Source: Sparassis latifolia
Taxonomy: Eukaryota > Basidiomycota > Agaricomycetes > Polyporales > Sparassidaceae
DNA length: 64,000 nucleotides
Assembly: GCA_018466975.1 (NCBI GenBank)
Contig: CM031556.1
Coordinates: forward strand, 4,278,001 to 4,342,000
Direction of reading: 5' to 3'
Shown here piece by piece: positions 10,251 to 21,615 of the stretch (its first letter is position 1; each line of letters starts with the position of its first letter). The notes beneath the pieces are model-generated. The model saw only the letters and a list, made by a program, of their open reading frames with translations. It was not told the DNA's origin and did no database searches. Both the position numbers and the translations under genes were made by a program.

Positions 10251-12763
10251 GGACAATTGTGAAATTCATTAATTCTTTTCTGTGGTGGAGCTTTGCTTGA
10301 TAAGGTGTTTTGCCATTACTTATATGTCATCTCTAAAGCACAGACTGAGTGAAAAGACAAAAGTAAATGTCAACTGGCTCACTGTGTCTTTTCAATATTT
10401 ATTCCAGTGCTTAATCAGGTTACTATTCCACTTTCTAGGACTCTACCCTCCTCATTGAGTGACTGCCTTTCTTCCATGGTGAGCAGAAGGTGAATATCAC
10501 CTATTGATGGAGCTATGGTTCAGTTTGCTTAATCAGATGAAATCTGGCTTGGAGAAAGCACATACTCTTGAGATTTGCCAGCCATAGTTAATAGTAGGGC
10601 TTTTGAAATGATAAATGTACTGAAAATGCTGTTGTAGTAGATGGGCCAAGGGTTCAAAAAGTACACATGGTGATGCATGATGTAATCACGTGACTTAAGT
10701 GCCCATGCATCGCCTGGCATACTGGCATGGCTTCACCTTATTCATGCTTCATTGTTACAAACTCAAGTGTTACAAATTTTTCTAACTACAAAAATTGAAA
10801 AGACAAAAGATGACTTGTGATGACTGAGAGTGGGCCCTCCCTCATTCGCCACAAGGACCAGAAAAAAGGGAAAAGAAAAAGAAGATAGACTATAAGGAAA
10901 GTACAAATACAATCTGAAAAACACCAAAAGGAGGTCAGAAAACTGTCGCAAAATGTTAGAAAATGCTCACCTTATGTGCTGCATTGCTCGCACTGCAGTG
11001 ACCATCGTCAATTTTGAGTATATGTGTAACAAGCTGTAAAAACATTAAGAGGTTAGTATTTTTCAAAGTGCAAGGAAAAAAAAACTCACCAGTTCTCTCA
11101 ATCCACTATAGAATTAGGCCTAGTCTTCACTACTACCATAAAACCCACTATATGCTAAAGAGCAGTTGTCAGTACCTGTATAAAGTGCTGTAGAGTACTT
11201 ACCACATTGTTCTTGCACTTCCTGTACTGGCACCATACCATACAAAAAGAAACAAACAAGTAAAAAACACTGACCTTGTGGAGTAGGCTAATAGCACAAG
11301 GCTGATGGCCAACGATAATATAATGTGCAGAGCACATATGTACCTAGACAAGGCACGCCGAAGCATACTGACACCGAAGTGCAAAATCCCCCAACTCTCA
11401 TATACCAGGTAAGAGACGTAAGTGGGTCGCCCCCACAACATGGAGCCCTTTGCAACTCATCATCACATGCCCAGTGTAATCCCCCAAAACCCACATGTTC
11501 CCTATGACTGGCCAAAGACCAGCCGTGGGATGAAGTCAGTAAAGTGCATGCCAGCACACATATTACAGAATACTGTCTACAGGAAAATAAACACTTACCA
11601 TATAAAGGTACTCACAAATAACTGAGCTTTGACACTGCATGCCCATGGCAACATGCAGCAATAAAGCTCAGCCACTTGAGGCCAGCTTGCTAGAAGGAAA
11701 TGGTGGTGGTAGAGAAGGAAGAGAGAGAGCAAGTTGCACCAGCTCATAAAACCAACTATTTGGCCATATTTGTTCAGTCATGTGCCTCAGACACCAGATG
11801 CATCAAGCACCTTTCATATGCAGAAGATGCACACTGGTGGCTGAAATATTGCTACATTTGAAAAAATTTCGGACTCAGATCAAATTTCAGCCACTGTCCA
11901 CTAGATTTCGAAAATTCCAGCCCTCCAAGCATATCACGTGATCTCAATGGGTTCACGTGCACAAGTCCTTTTGATTGCAATCACTGTAATCTGATCTATC
12001 CCTCTCTCTCCCTTTTGCTCTATCCTTGCTGTCTCTGTGCTATATTTCTTTTGCTGAGCCTCTGCTGCTTATTCTCACATATCTATTTGGCTACTTTTGT
12101 ATATTTTACCATGCACAGCCAGTCTGAGAAGCATGCACGGTCTGCTCAGCCTGCCAGTCAGACCTCTACCTCACTAGACAGGGACATAGTAGTGTAATAA
12201 ACTATGCAAAGGTCCAAGTATAGTTATAGTAAATGTTATAGTCCAAGTATGAGTTTGTTGGACCTGTGAAACCTGTACACATATTACAGGTATATGAGGT
12301 CTGACTATATAAACCTGCAGAGTTTTTATAAATATATGAGTGAGACTCAAATTAAACTAAATAAATTGAAGCACAAATGCTAACATATATATTCTGTAAG
12401 AGAGCTACTTAAAATTAAACTTTGCATGTTAAACTTTGCTCTTAAGTACTACTTTACTTGAAGACATGTCCAGGATGTGTAGTAAACTACACATAGGTAC
12501 ATACATACTAATAGTACAGGTCATAGTACAGGTTTATCTTTTATAAACCTGTGACCCTCATAGACCTGTACTATATGCAGGTCCATGTACCTGTATGTAT
12601 AGTCAGGGTCAGGCCTTTGTACTACAAAGGTAGACCTGTGTCTCTGCCTATACCCCACAGTCTGATATTAGGCAATCTACGTCCAATCTGCACTTAATCC
12701 TGGAGAATCCTGCATCTGTGGGTACAAGTCAGGACCAGCATCAAGGTTTCAATCTCGATCAGG
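10251..12763. other. KDZ-2 interior, no gene recognised
   Basis: The sequence is AT-rich with only short open frames. At about 12190-12640 there are clustered short inverted motifs of the form ACCTGTAC/GTACAGGT. The upstream part of the minus-strand transposase should lie here but is not readable. Confidence 0.4.
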
Positions 12764-13498
12764 TTGATCAGCCAATTGGAGGAGGCATCTTGTACTGTAG
12801 ATCTGTGCCACCAGCTTACTACTATGGCTGATCTTTGCAAAAGGATAGATCAGGTATGTTTCCATGTTTCTAATAGTGAATATGTTTGTCAAGTAAGTGA
12901 CATTTCATTTGACATTGTGATGACAGACTCTACCTTGCATTCACCGACACCTCACATGACCCCCCAAGCAGATACTATGTCACAATCGACTCTGAGTGTG
13001 AATGAGATAATGGACATGGATGATTGGAAGCAGTTCCAGTTGAGAGGAAGTGGAGATGACAAGGGGAGCATTATGTATAGATGTTTGTATGAAGATGGTC
13101 AGTTGAAAGGAGAGTTTCTGGATGATGACTCGGACAGAGGTGAGATATTTCTAGTAAATTGTGATCACACCAATAGCCCACCTCTGTCCAATGATGAATT
13201 AAAGGAGAGTGATAAATTGGACAATACCAAGGAGGAATATGAGGAGACAATCCACCAGCCACTGAGCTATGCGCCTGTGTCAGATGTTGAAGAGAACATC
13301 AAGGAGGATGTCGAGGAGGAGGGCAAGGTTGAGGCCAAGGATGAGGATGAGAATGAGGCAAATGTTCCTGCCCTGCCCTCACGTGTTTTCAGAGCCACTC
13401 ATCTGTCAGAGTCATATGCAGGCCGAAAGGATGTGCATCTGCTGCTAAAATGGATGTCCCTCGATGCCAAAGCAGTCGACTTATACATAATCCTGTAG
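12764..13498 (+). CDS. Acidic hypothetical ORF in KDZ-2
   Basis: This is an open frame of 244 residues. The middle is rich in Asp and Glu (EENIKEDVEEEGKVEAKDED around residues 180-200). No domain is recognised. The N-terminal 50 residues contain several cysteines. It lies inside KDZ-2, opposite in strand to that element's transposase remnant. It could be a cargo ORF or a chance frame in acidic repeats. Start choice is arbitrary (first ATG). Confidence 0.35.
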   Translation: MISQLEEASCTVDLCHQLTTMADLCKRIDQVCFHVSNSEYVCQVSDISFDIVMTDSTLHSPTPHMTPQADTMSQSTLSVNEIMDMDDWKQFQLRGSGDDKGSIMYRCLYEDGQLKGEFLDDDSDRGEIFLVNCDHTNSPPLSNDELKESDKLDNTKEEYEETIHQPLSYAPVSDVEENIKEDVEEEGKVEAKDEDENEANVPALPSRVFRATHLSESYAGRKDVHLLLKWMSLDAKAVDLYIIL

Positions 13499-13839
13499 TG
13501 TCTACCACTGCCGCTGTTCATGAATGTGAGAACAGCTCACTCACCTCCAATCTAACTACACCTTCTCCTGCTCGCACTTCTAAGCATCAATGTCACAAGG
13601 TCTTCCAGATGGCATAGAAGTCTGTGGGGTTGCCAACAGGTAAACATGGCCCACTCGACAATAGTGCATTGTTAAATTTTTGGCAGTGCATCTTCATTCT
13701 TATGACATTAGCCCCTGGAATGTTACAAGCCTCCGGTGACCTGCATGTGGGCTTTCAGCTGCCAAGCCTAGTGCCTGTTGTCTCGAATATCATCTCCAAT
13801 TCTGATGTGGTGTTTTCTCTCTTCAACATATGCATCTTG

Positions 13840-14650
13840 CTAACACCATGCATCTAGTATTGCTTTCTCTGCCTTGTTGGCAGAGACTTGGTCGACTGTG
13901 ACTGTCCAAACTGCAGTAGAGCTGTTTGCTTGCATTGCATTCCAGATCTCTGACAGTGGAATATGACTGAGCAGATGCAGTTTGAATGTCTGGCCTGCAC
14001 TATAAAGCATGGCAGAGGTGCAATGCAGGTATATCATGTAGGTTTAATATGAATTCTTTACTCACACAAAAGCTGATATTTGAGGGATATCAGGGCCTGT
14101 ATAGTGTCCCATCTGCTGAAAAATCTTGGGTACCATTGATGAAGGGTCTTTGGATTGTCAGCAAGTCTGAGATATCACTGACCGCAAGGTTGGATACCTC
14201 CTTTTTGGTTTTGATTCATCTGCACCTGCGCTTGCTGCCTGTGCATGGTACCATTGCTAATCTTGTGGAGGAGTACCTTTGAGCCTATTACATTGACCGC
14301 AGCAAGTTTCTAAATTAGCTGGATGTTGTTTTTGACTTGGAAGGTTCAGAGGCGACAGAAGGTCATCATCTTCATATGCTCAACATAGTGTCAAAAATTT
14401 GATCATATGTATTTAGATTAAATTCAGTGACTCTGAATCATTTGATATGGAGGATATTGGTCTCAGAATGTGACAGCAAAGGACTGCCCAACTACTACTA
14501 CACAAACCCTGAAAGTGGTCTGACCTGGCTCATTATAGCTGATGGCATCACATGTGATGAAACCTGTACATATACACTTGGTGAAGGCCCCAGCTTTAAA
14601 ACTCCTATGTGTGAAGGGAATTTTGCCCTTTCTGATCAAAACAAATAGAA
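13840..14650. other. Degenerate coding-like stretch in KDZ-2
   Basis: Plus-strand fragments read LRLLPVHGTIANLVEEYL (to 14282) and YYYTNPESGLTWLIIADGI (about 14490-14550). Minus-strand fragments around 13840-14037 are also open. Neither matches a family I can name. The segment ends at the start of the right inverted-repeat array. Confidence 0.3.
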
Positions 14651-14659
14651 GATGCTACT

Positions 14660-15756
14660 TGGCTGAAGCTAAAGTGTGGAGAACCCTATATAGAATATAA
14701 ATTTCAAGAGTCTCGGCTGAGGCCATTATTTTCAAAAACTCTATATAGGGGATCCTTGGCCAATGCAAAAGTTCAGAAAACCCTATATGTAATAAAAATT
14801 CTGTAACCCTCAGGCAAGGTCACCACTATGTGCAAGCACTGTATATGGTGTCTTGGCCGAGGTCAAATGTTAAAACATCCTATATAGCATGCAAACTTTA
14901 CAACACTCAGCTGAGGCCATCATTTTCACTAAAGCTATATAGGATATCCTCAGCCAAAGCCAAAGTTTGGAGAACCCTATATAGGACACAAATTTCAAAA
15001 TGCTTTGCCGAGGCCATAATTTTCAAGAACCCTATATAGGGCATTCTCGGCCAATCTCAAAGTTCAGAAAACCCTATATAGAATAGAAATGCTATTACTC
15101 TCAGCCAAGGCCACCATTTTTACAAAAACTATATAGGGCATTCTCAGCTAATGCCAAAGTTTAGAAGACCCTATATAGAATAGAAATTCCAGGATGCTCA
15201 GCCAAGACCACCATTTTCACAAAAACTATATAGGATATTTTCAGCCACAACCAAATTTCAGACAATTCTATATAGGATTTCAATTTCTTGACCCTTGGCC
15301 GCAGGCATTATTTTCACAAAAATCTATATAGGGCACCCTTGGCCATGGCCAGATTTCAGAAAATGCTATATAGGATTGAAATTTCATGTGCCTTGACCGA
15401 GGGGACCATTTTTACAACAATTCTATACAGCTCCACTCAGCCAAGGCCAACTGTCTGCAAACTCTATATAGTATTGAAATTTTATGACTCTTGGCTAATG
15501 GCTCTATTCTGACTAAAATCTATATAGAAAAATTGCGGCCAACCCCAAAATGTCCGACAATCTATATAGACTTTAAACCCTTCCTTGGCTAACTCCCAAA
15601 TACACGACTTAGCCTATATAGCTTACTTCTCTTGGCCAACCCTATATCTCCATTCTATATTATATTCTTGACCAACACCCAGTTTCATGGAAATTTACAC
15701 AAAATATTCCACCTTGGTTATATGGACTTTTAGGTATATATTGGCTGATAGGTGTG
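14660..15756. repeat. KDZ-2 right terminal inverted repeat with CCTATATAGG array
   Basis: This is the inverted partner of 8413-9160, extended inward by further units. CCTATATAGG and close variants recur about every 60-75 bp from about 14680 to 15630, separated by GGCC(A/G)AGG-like blocks. The outermost 12 bp, read from the end, are CACACCTATCAG. Confidence 0.88.
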
Positions 15757-15763
15757 GTGCCCC

Positions 15764-16094
15764 AGATATCATTGTGTATGACTTCACATGCCAACTTGCA
15801 CCATACTGCCTTGTTCGTGAAGCACAGTACTTCTCCAACACACAATTTCTCATTGATGAGATGCATGCACATAATCACACTTGCTGTGGACAGGCCTGTT
15901 TTGCAAGCAACATGATGAGGTTTGATGAATGGATAAGAGCCATGAATATAAGTGCAGCAGAGTGCAGGAACAAGGGAATATGATGAATCTGAAAGATGGT
16001 GAGTTTTATGAGTTATGAACATGCCACTATATACACAAAGACATTCCTTGACATATGGAACTGGATGGCTTCACGACGCATGAATAATATGTAG
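15764..16094 (+). pseudogene. KDZ-1 transposase, catalytic-domain end
   Basis: The frame reads PDIIVYDFTCQLAPYCL, REAQYFSNTQFLIDEMHAH, then NISAAECRNKGI. After three in-frame stops within a few codons (about 15980-15990) it continues VSFMSYEHATIYTKTFLDIW to a stop at 16094. The YDF.C......C, R...F..T.F..D..H and SAAEC motifs are those expected at the end of a KDZ catalytic domain. The Asp of YDF is a likely metal ligand. The gene is split by KDZ-2 and by the solo LTR and is dead. Confidence 0.82.
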
Positions 16095-17073
16095 ATGTAT
16101 TGATAAGTTGGCCTTACATATATATGTATGTAACCTAACACTGAGATCTAGCCCTGACTTGTTCCTTGGCACAAATCATTATATTGACATTTGAGAGCTA
16201 TGTGTTCTGTGCATTCTTGCTCCCACTCTGCACGTTATCTCTCGAATTTCTGCTCAGCATGCTCCTTAACTTTTTTATACATTGTACCTCCAAATTTGTC
16301 TCGAGTATAGCTTGGGAGTTGTAAGTTTGCTCATGCACATGATTCATCATCTTATCATATAGCTGCTTAAGGAAGCAATCACCTATCATGTTCTTGAGAT
16401 TCGATAAGATAAATGTTAGGGCACCACCATTCTTCGATAACACTGACTCAGGTCTGGAACACTAGTAAGCAAGGTCCTAAGAAAGGAAGACATGCTTACT
16501 GTGAGATGTAAAGCATTATGTGAGGGCATGTTAAAGTATCAAGTGTTTTGATCTAGCAAAATGACATAAAATATGAATGAAAATCACTATTGAATGTAAC
16601 TGCACTCATACATTTCAATATAGACTTTGCCCATTTGATATGTGTCTTTTGATGCTTCATAGAGTTTGTAATAAAGGTAAGGGTATCCAATGGGTCAACA
16701 TTGTCCCTTTCTACAGTAAAGATTTTAGTCAGTCAATAGCAAACATGACAAGTGCCACACTCGCACTCACTTCATGACCGTACTTTCATCATCAGAACAG
16801 TACCGTCACTGATCTGCATATTAGTATCATCTTCATCACCACTCTTATCTGCATCAGGTTCAGATGAGCTGCTTTCAGAACTTGTTAGCACTAGAGCTGT
16901 GAGCTATGACAAGATGTTTACCTATTACTCGATGAAGTGATCCCCCAAGTGTTTTGCAAAGAATCTGAGTTGTATCTTGAGTTGTAACATTGAGCTACAA
17001 TAACTAATGTAATCAGTGGATTTGAGCACAGCAGGATTATAAGCACACTTACAGATGGCTCGACAAGGGTCTC
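16095..17073. other. No recognisable gene
   Basis: AT-rich sequence follows the KDZ-1 stop. Short open frames on both strands show no recognisable motif. No clear right end of the KDZ-1 element (CTGA-N6-TG) with a matching duplication was found. Confidence 0.4.
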
Positions 17074-18307
17074 TCATTCCGTCATTACTATATCAGAAAG
17101 GTCAATAGCATGAGCACCACTGGCAGCCAACTGGCTCTCGCTCTGTGTTAATTGTATTATCAAACCAAGAAGAGCATCTAGTATGGCTGGGTTGGTGTTC
17201 ACAGTTGCGACGAGCTCTGCGATACTCTCATTAGTTAATTCTAAAACAGAAAGATAATCAGTCATGCTAATGTATGGTGTGTATAACGTCTTGTGAATCT
17301 GTGTCTGCAGAGGTTGAGCCTGAAATTGCAACTCAGTATGTGTTGTACAAATCTATGGAAGTGCTTGTAAGTGAGTTGATATTCAGGATAAAATACATCA
17401 CATTACCAGGAGCAGCGAGAGATGCGGTGCATGGTCGACTCGGCTGACCACCCGGGTTAGATCGTCCGCTGTCACAATATTTGAATGGCATGAATGCACT
17501 TGCAGATGAAACTGACCAAAAATCGAATATATGCTCATCGACATTCACGAAGTCCATAAAGCCATTGGGCTCACTGACAGGCACTTGTACATCCACCAGG
17601 CCTCGCACACCATCTACGCTATTCAAGATGATTATACCCATGGTCGCCGAATCACGATGCAGTGAAACAGCAAACACAGGCTCTGTGCTCATGTCAACTA
17701 TAGTCGGTGGAGTAAGTAAAGGTGTGACACCTGATTCGGCTGTCTCTAGCACTGCCACTGCAGATGGTGCATCTGAGTCAAGCAACGCCAATCTGGTAGA
17801 TGCGAGCATAACTCTGAAGTCATACAAGGGAGGTGCAATGAACACCAGTATTGTGTCAGAGTCAAGTGTGGCCGCCAGATCAAGAGCAGATGTAAAAATC
17901 TCATCAAGTGTGGCTGATGCAGTATTCAGAAGTATGGTGCCCAGATCAGGCTCAATTAGTACAGAAGATTGAGAAAAATGTGATGTCAGGATAATTGAAG
18001 ATAAATCCTGACACTCAGGAAGAGAAATGTGTGAGTTCTCCAATGGTCGCAATGGGCTCGTAGTGGTGATGGGTATCATGACAGTGGAAGACTGTGCAGA
18101 CATCCTTATTAAGAGACTGTTGCAATATAAACACAAACTGACCTTGCATTTTCTATACAGACATGTGTGCCCTCTTAGGCTAGGGGCATTGCCATTTTGG
18201 TTCTGACAACCTTTCTGGCAGTGAAGAGTACCTGGATGCAAAAGAAGACTCAGCAGGTTTACTGAAAGTATCAAAGATGGATACAAACTTCTTCGGTCTG
18301 CTGACAT
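17074..18307 (-). CDS. Unknown minus-strand gene
   Basis: Two adjoining minus-strand frames (18307-17333 and 17331-17074) probably form one gene. A GTAATG donor near 17400 could join ..CTASLAAPG to a second exon rich in Leu and Ala. A candidate start is the ATG near 18102 (MSAQSSTVM). An upstream exon may join through a GTCAGT..AATAAG intron. The protein has many Ser, Thr and Ala, and no recognisable domain. It lies between the KDZ-1 remnant and the left edge of KDZ-3. It may be host-derived or element cargo; I cannot tell. Confidence 0.45.
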
Positions 18308-18529
18308 TAGTGCAATGTAGGATGTTGGATAATAACTCTAATCTACAAAGAATAGGATAATGCAGGGAGCAATATGAACAATGAAGAGACTGGAAATTCA
18401 ATGAAAGATATGCAATGTGATTGAGACACAGAGCGAAGAAAAGCAATAAATGTGCAAAGGTAGTTGATACAGTGCTCATGTATGAGAAGTCCGAACACAA
18501 TGTGAGATTAAAAGCTATAGTTAACAATT

Positions 18530-19500
18530 ACAAGAAGTATAGCCCAGTATTTTTTTGCGAAAAAGGGTTAAAGTAAAGCCCACAGAAAAACTATGAAAAA
18601 GGAATAAAGAATAATTTTCCAAAAAAACTGTGATTCTAAGCAGTGGATTGAACAATCACAGTATTTCCCATGGAAATTTATTATGCTCTCTTCAAAGTTT
18701 TTCTTGTGCTTTACTTTATGAAATTTTTCAGGGTTTTTCCCTGAGAAATACTCAGCTATGCGTCTTGTGAATGCTGGATATAAATGTCAGCAAGAAGGTG
18801 AGATCCTACAGTACAAAAAATGCACCCAAAAATCGGACAGAATAGCTACCGATGACGAAGTGCAGGAAGCATGAAGTACTGATGGCCCCAAGGCAACAAA
18901 AACTAACACTCTAGGAATGAGTCTCACTCCGCTGTGCAGGAGCGATGATGCCGTCGAAGGGGAGGACGACAATGAGGAGGTTCATTCATAAGGGAGTTAG
19001 GAAAAGGTGAGCTCGATGGGGGCAGCATCAAGCAGCATGATGCCGTCGAATGGGAGGACGACAATGAGGGAGGTTCATTCATAAGGGGAGATGGGACTAC
19101 AAAATTTGGTGCACATGTTTCACAAACATTATCGCCGAATGAGGAAGGCAGGAGACGTCTCCCATCCAGGTGATGGTTCAGTCGCATTATGAGGGGGACA
19201 GTTCAGTCACATTATGAGGGGGACAGTTCTGTCTTCATATATTCACTGGCAGTTATCTCCACAACAGGGCAAGAAAGGGCGGGTAGCTCGCGCATAACCA
19301 TACCAGGCATGGGTACAGCTTCCTATGTCGACTCTCTGCGCTGCATTTACTGAGTTCCCAGTGCTGTTATCAAACTGCTCCACTCTTTCATCAAGTGAGT
19401 TCCATTTCTCCTTTGCTGCTTCCTCTATCTCAATTTCTCCTTTCGTGTTCTCTTTCCTCAGTGTCTAGCACCACCACTTTGTCACCACACTAAAATTTTA
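18530..19500. repeat. Non-coding region with a direct repeat
   Basis: A block with GATGCCGTCGAAGGGGAGGA followed by GACAATGAGG and GGTTCATTCATAA occurs at about 18948-19000 and again at about 19038-19092. A GCATTATGAGGGGGACAGTT-like unit is also doubled at about 19180-19230. The second block matches 1985-2095 in inverted orientation. No gene is recognised. Confidence 0.6.
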
Positions 19501-19785
19501 CATGTACTGCAAATGTTCTTGGTGCCCAGGACATTTTGTATGTTTGGAGTAGGAGCATTTAACATTTTCTCACAATGTTCTGAAGATTAACGGTGGCCAG
19601 AAATGTAATGTGTTTGGCCATGGGAAATCCTTATTATACAGAGCATATTGCACCAAGAGACAAGCCCAGAATATAGTAGCAAAATGATAAATGTTCCAGA
19701 ATGAAACATGCAGCAAGTCTGCAGGACATTCTCCAATGAGACATTGTGTGAGACATATTATATGTTCCAGAATGGTACTTGCAAC
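19501..19785. repeat. Left flank of KDZ-3: ATGTTCC-type repeat also found at the right flank
   Basis: About 19710-19768 (CAATGAGACATTGTGTGAGA and CATATTATATGTTCC) is a direct-orientation, imperfect copy of about 60445-60506 on the other side of KDZ-3. This suggests that KDZ-3 landed in a pre-existing repeat. Confidence 0.55.
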
Positions 19786-19797
19786 CATCTTTGTCAG

Positions 19798-20370
19798 TTA
19801 TAAAGGATAATCTTTAGTGCTAATAAGCACAAATTAAGGATTAACTTCCCGCTAATTAGGCAGGCCCTTCTGGGGAGAGTTTATCTACGGATAATCCCTC
19901 TCACTGAGAAGAGTGTATCAACTATAGATCATGCAGGATTATCCTCAGATTATCCACTTCTTATCCCAAGATAATCCCCTGAGTGATCGTGTAATCTCTT
20001 GAGATCATCCAGGATTATCTTCACTTATCTCTCAGAGTTATCACACAATAGAGATCATCCATATATAAAGTATGGATTATCCTTCATATTAAGCAACATA
20101 AAGGAGGGTGAATCTAAAGGATCAACTGAGGATTAACTAGGGATAATCCTAGCATGAAGATCAAAACAGAGACAAAATGTGAGTGAAGGTACAAAGGATT
20201 AGACAAGGATATCACAGTAATAAGGATTCATGAAGGATCAAGGAGAAATTAATAAAGGATAATAGTGACAGACATAGGGATTAAGGAACAGTTGGGATCA
20301 GCATAAAGATTAAGAAAACATAGGGATCAGCATAGGGATCAAGGAAACATAGGGATTAACATAGGGATCA
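19798..20370. repeat. KDZ-3 left subterminal GGATAATC array
   Basis: GGATAATC, GGATTA(T/A)C and AGATCATCC-like units recur every 15-40 bp, in both orientations. The right end (60040-60425) has the same kind of array. Candidate transposase-binding sites, by analogy with other transposons that have subterminal repeats. Confidence 0.8.
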
Positions 20371-20461
20371 ATGCATAGGTATCAGAAACAGATCAAGAGG
20401 AAAATCAAGTATAACAGAAACATAGCCACAAAAAGGAAGGTGGTTTGCGATAGAAGACTGA

Positions 20462-21089
20462 TTACATCAGCCAAGCGAACATGTAAACAAAATTTACTTG
20501 CAGGTGCGAAGAGACTTCCATGGTTGAGCAGTAGCACGGGTACACCGCTTCTCCACGACACTGACCGCGACACTGTAGAATAGTGAGCTCACTTGCAAGA
20601 GAAGTAATGATAAAATACAACATACCGGCACTTTTTGTTAACCGCCCGTCTCGCGGCCTTGGTGTTCGACGTAGATGTAGATGCACTGTGAAATATATGT
20701 TGCTACCAATCAAGAGGTGTTCAGCTAAAGAGACAACATACTGCGGGCCTTGTTTCCATTTTTTACCCCTCGTCACCTTCATCACCTCTTTAATGCTTCC
20801 GCCATCCTCCTCATCATCGACCTCTCCTTCCGCATCCGCATCGCTCTTATCATCGTGTTTGCGCACACCATCTGCACACTGCCCATCAACCGCGTCCTCA
20901 TGGCCTGCGATGACCTTGTCACCCTCACGCCTGACCTCCATGCTGACAGCATTACCCGCAGCAGCAACCCCTTTCCCCTTGTTGACTGTGTGCTCACCAT
21001 GAGCGACCACAGTCTCCGCAGCACTATGCTTGAGAGCGCGCATCGAAATATTGTTCAGGTCCAACGGCTCGCCATCATCATCGACATGA
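20462..21089 (-). pseudogene. 3' part of the KDZ-3 gene interrupted by the LTR element
   Basis: The minus-strand frame enters from the LTR insertion site with VDDDGEPLDLNNISMRAL, passes an acidic tract (DDKSDADAEGEVDDEEDG) and a basic KVTRGKKWKQG segment, and fades out near 20462, probably through introns. Joining 46284 to 21089 with one CATGA copy continues the frame of the exon at 46289-46330 (CDSGADGDVTV, one TAG stop, then THVDDD). So the gene predates the LTR insertion. Function unknown; the highly charged C-terminus suggests a nuclear protein. Confidence 0.65.
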
Positions 21090-21615
21090 TGTTACAACGG
21101 TCCCTGACATGAGCCATGCGAATGGGCTCCGGCCCGAGTTGGAACATTCTCATGGTACGCAACTGCGATGTTGAGGCCTCACCTAGAGGCTAGACCTTTG
21201 GATATCACGTGCTATGACATCACTAATCTAGAATATGACGTCATGGTTCTCGACCTAGTCTAGGTACAGCCGACCCTAGACCTCGGTACATATAGTCAGC
21301 CCGGCCTCATGGCCACCTCATGATGCTTATCGACGACACACCTATACCTCATGGTGTGCGCCTGACCTTGTACTGATAAGATGGACCAATGGCGGCCATT
21401 GTATTACATCGTATGTACGAGTATATAAGTGGCATGTATTTGATAGGTTCCGCAATCTGAACCTACCCATTCTTAGACCATATCTGATGCACGTTAGCTT
21501 GAGGACGACCACTTGAGTCTTGCACCGGTCCCCAACGAGACCAGTTGGCATCGCCAACTGGAGCCTCCTAAAGGCTGGCGTGTACTCAGGTCGCCCCTTG
21601 GGTTCCCTCGTAACA
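21090..21615 (+). repeat. 5' LTR of the 25-kb element
   Basis: 526 bp, TG..CA ends. It contains a TATATAAG-like box near 21422. By eye it differs from the right LTR at about 25 sites, nearly all transitions. Confidence 0.92.

Larger units (their letters stand above)
8413..15756 (-). mobile_element. KDZ-2: 7.3-kb KDZ transposon with long terminal inverted repeats
   Basis: The ends read GAGCCCATTCAG (left, 8413-8424) and CACACCTATCAG (reverse complement of 15745-15756). They are flanked by 7-bp duplications GTGCCCT (8406-8412) and GTGCCCC (15757-15763). Removing the element and one duplication joins the KDZ-1 frame exactly (SCA-PDIIVYDF). The arms are long; 8657-8881 and 15288-15512 encode the same 74-residue frame in opposite orientation. 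Its own transposase remnant lies on the minus strand near the left end. Confidence 0.88.
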
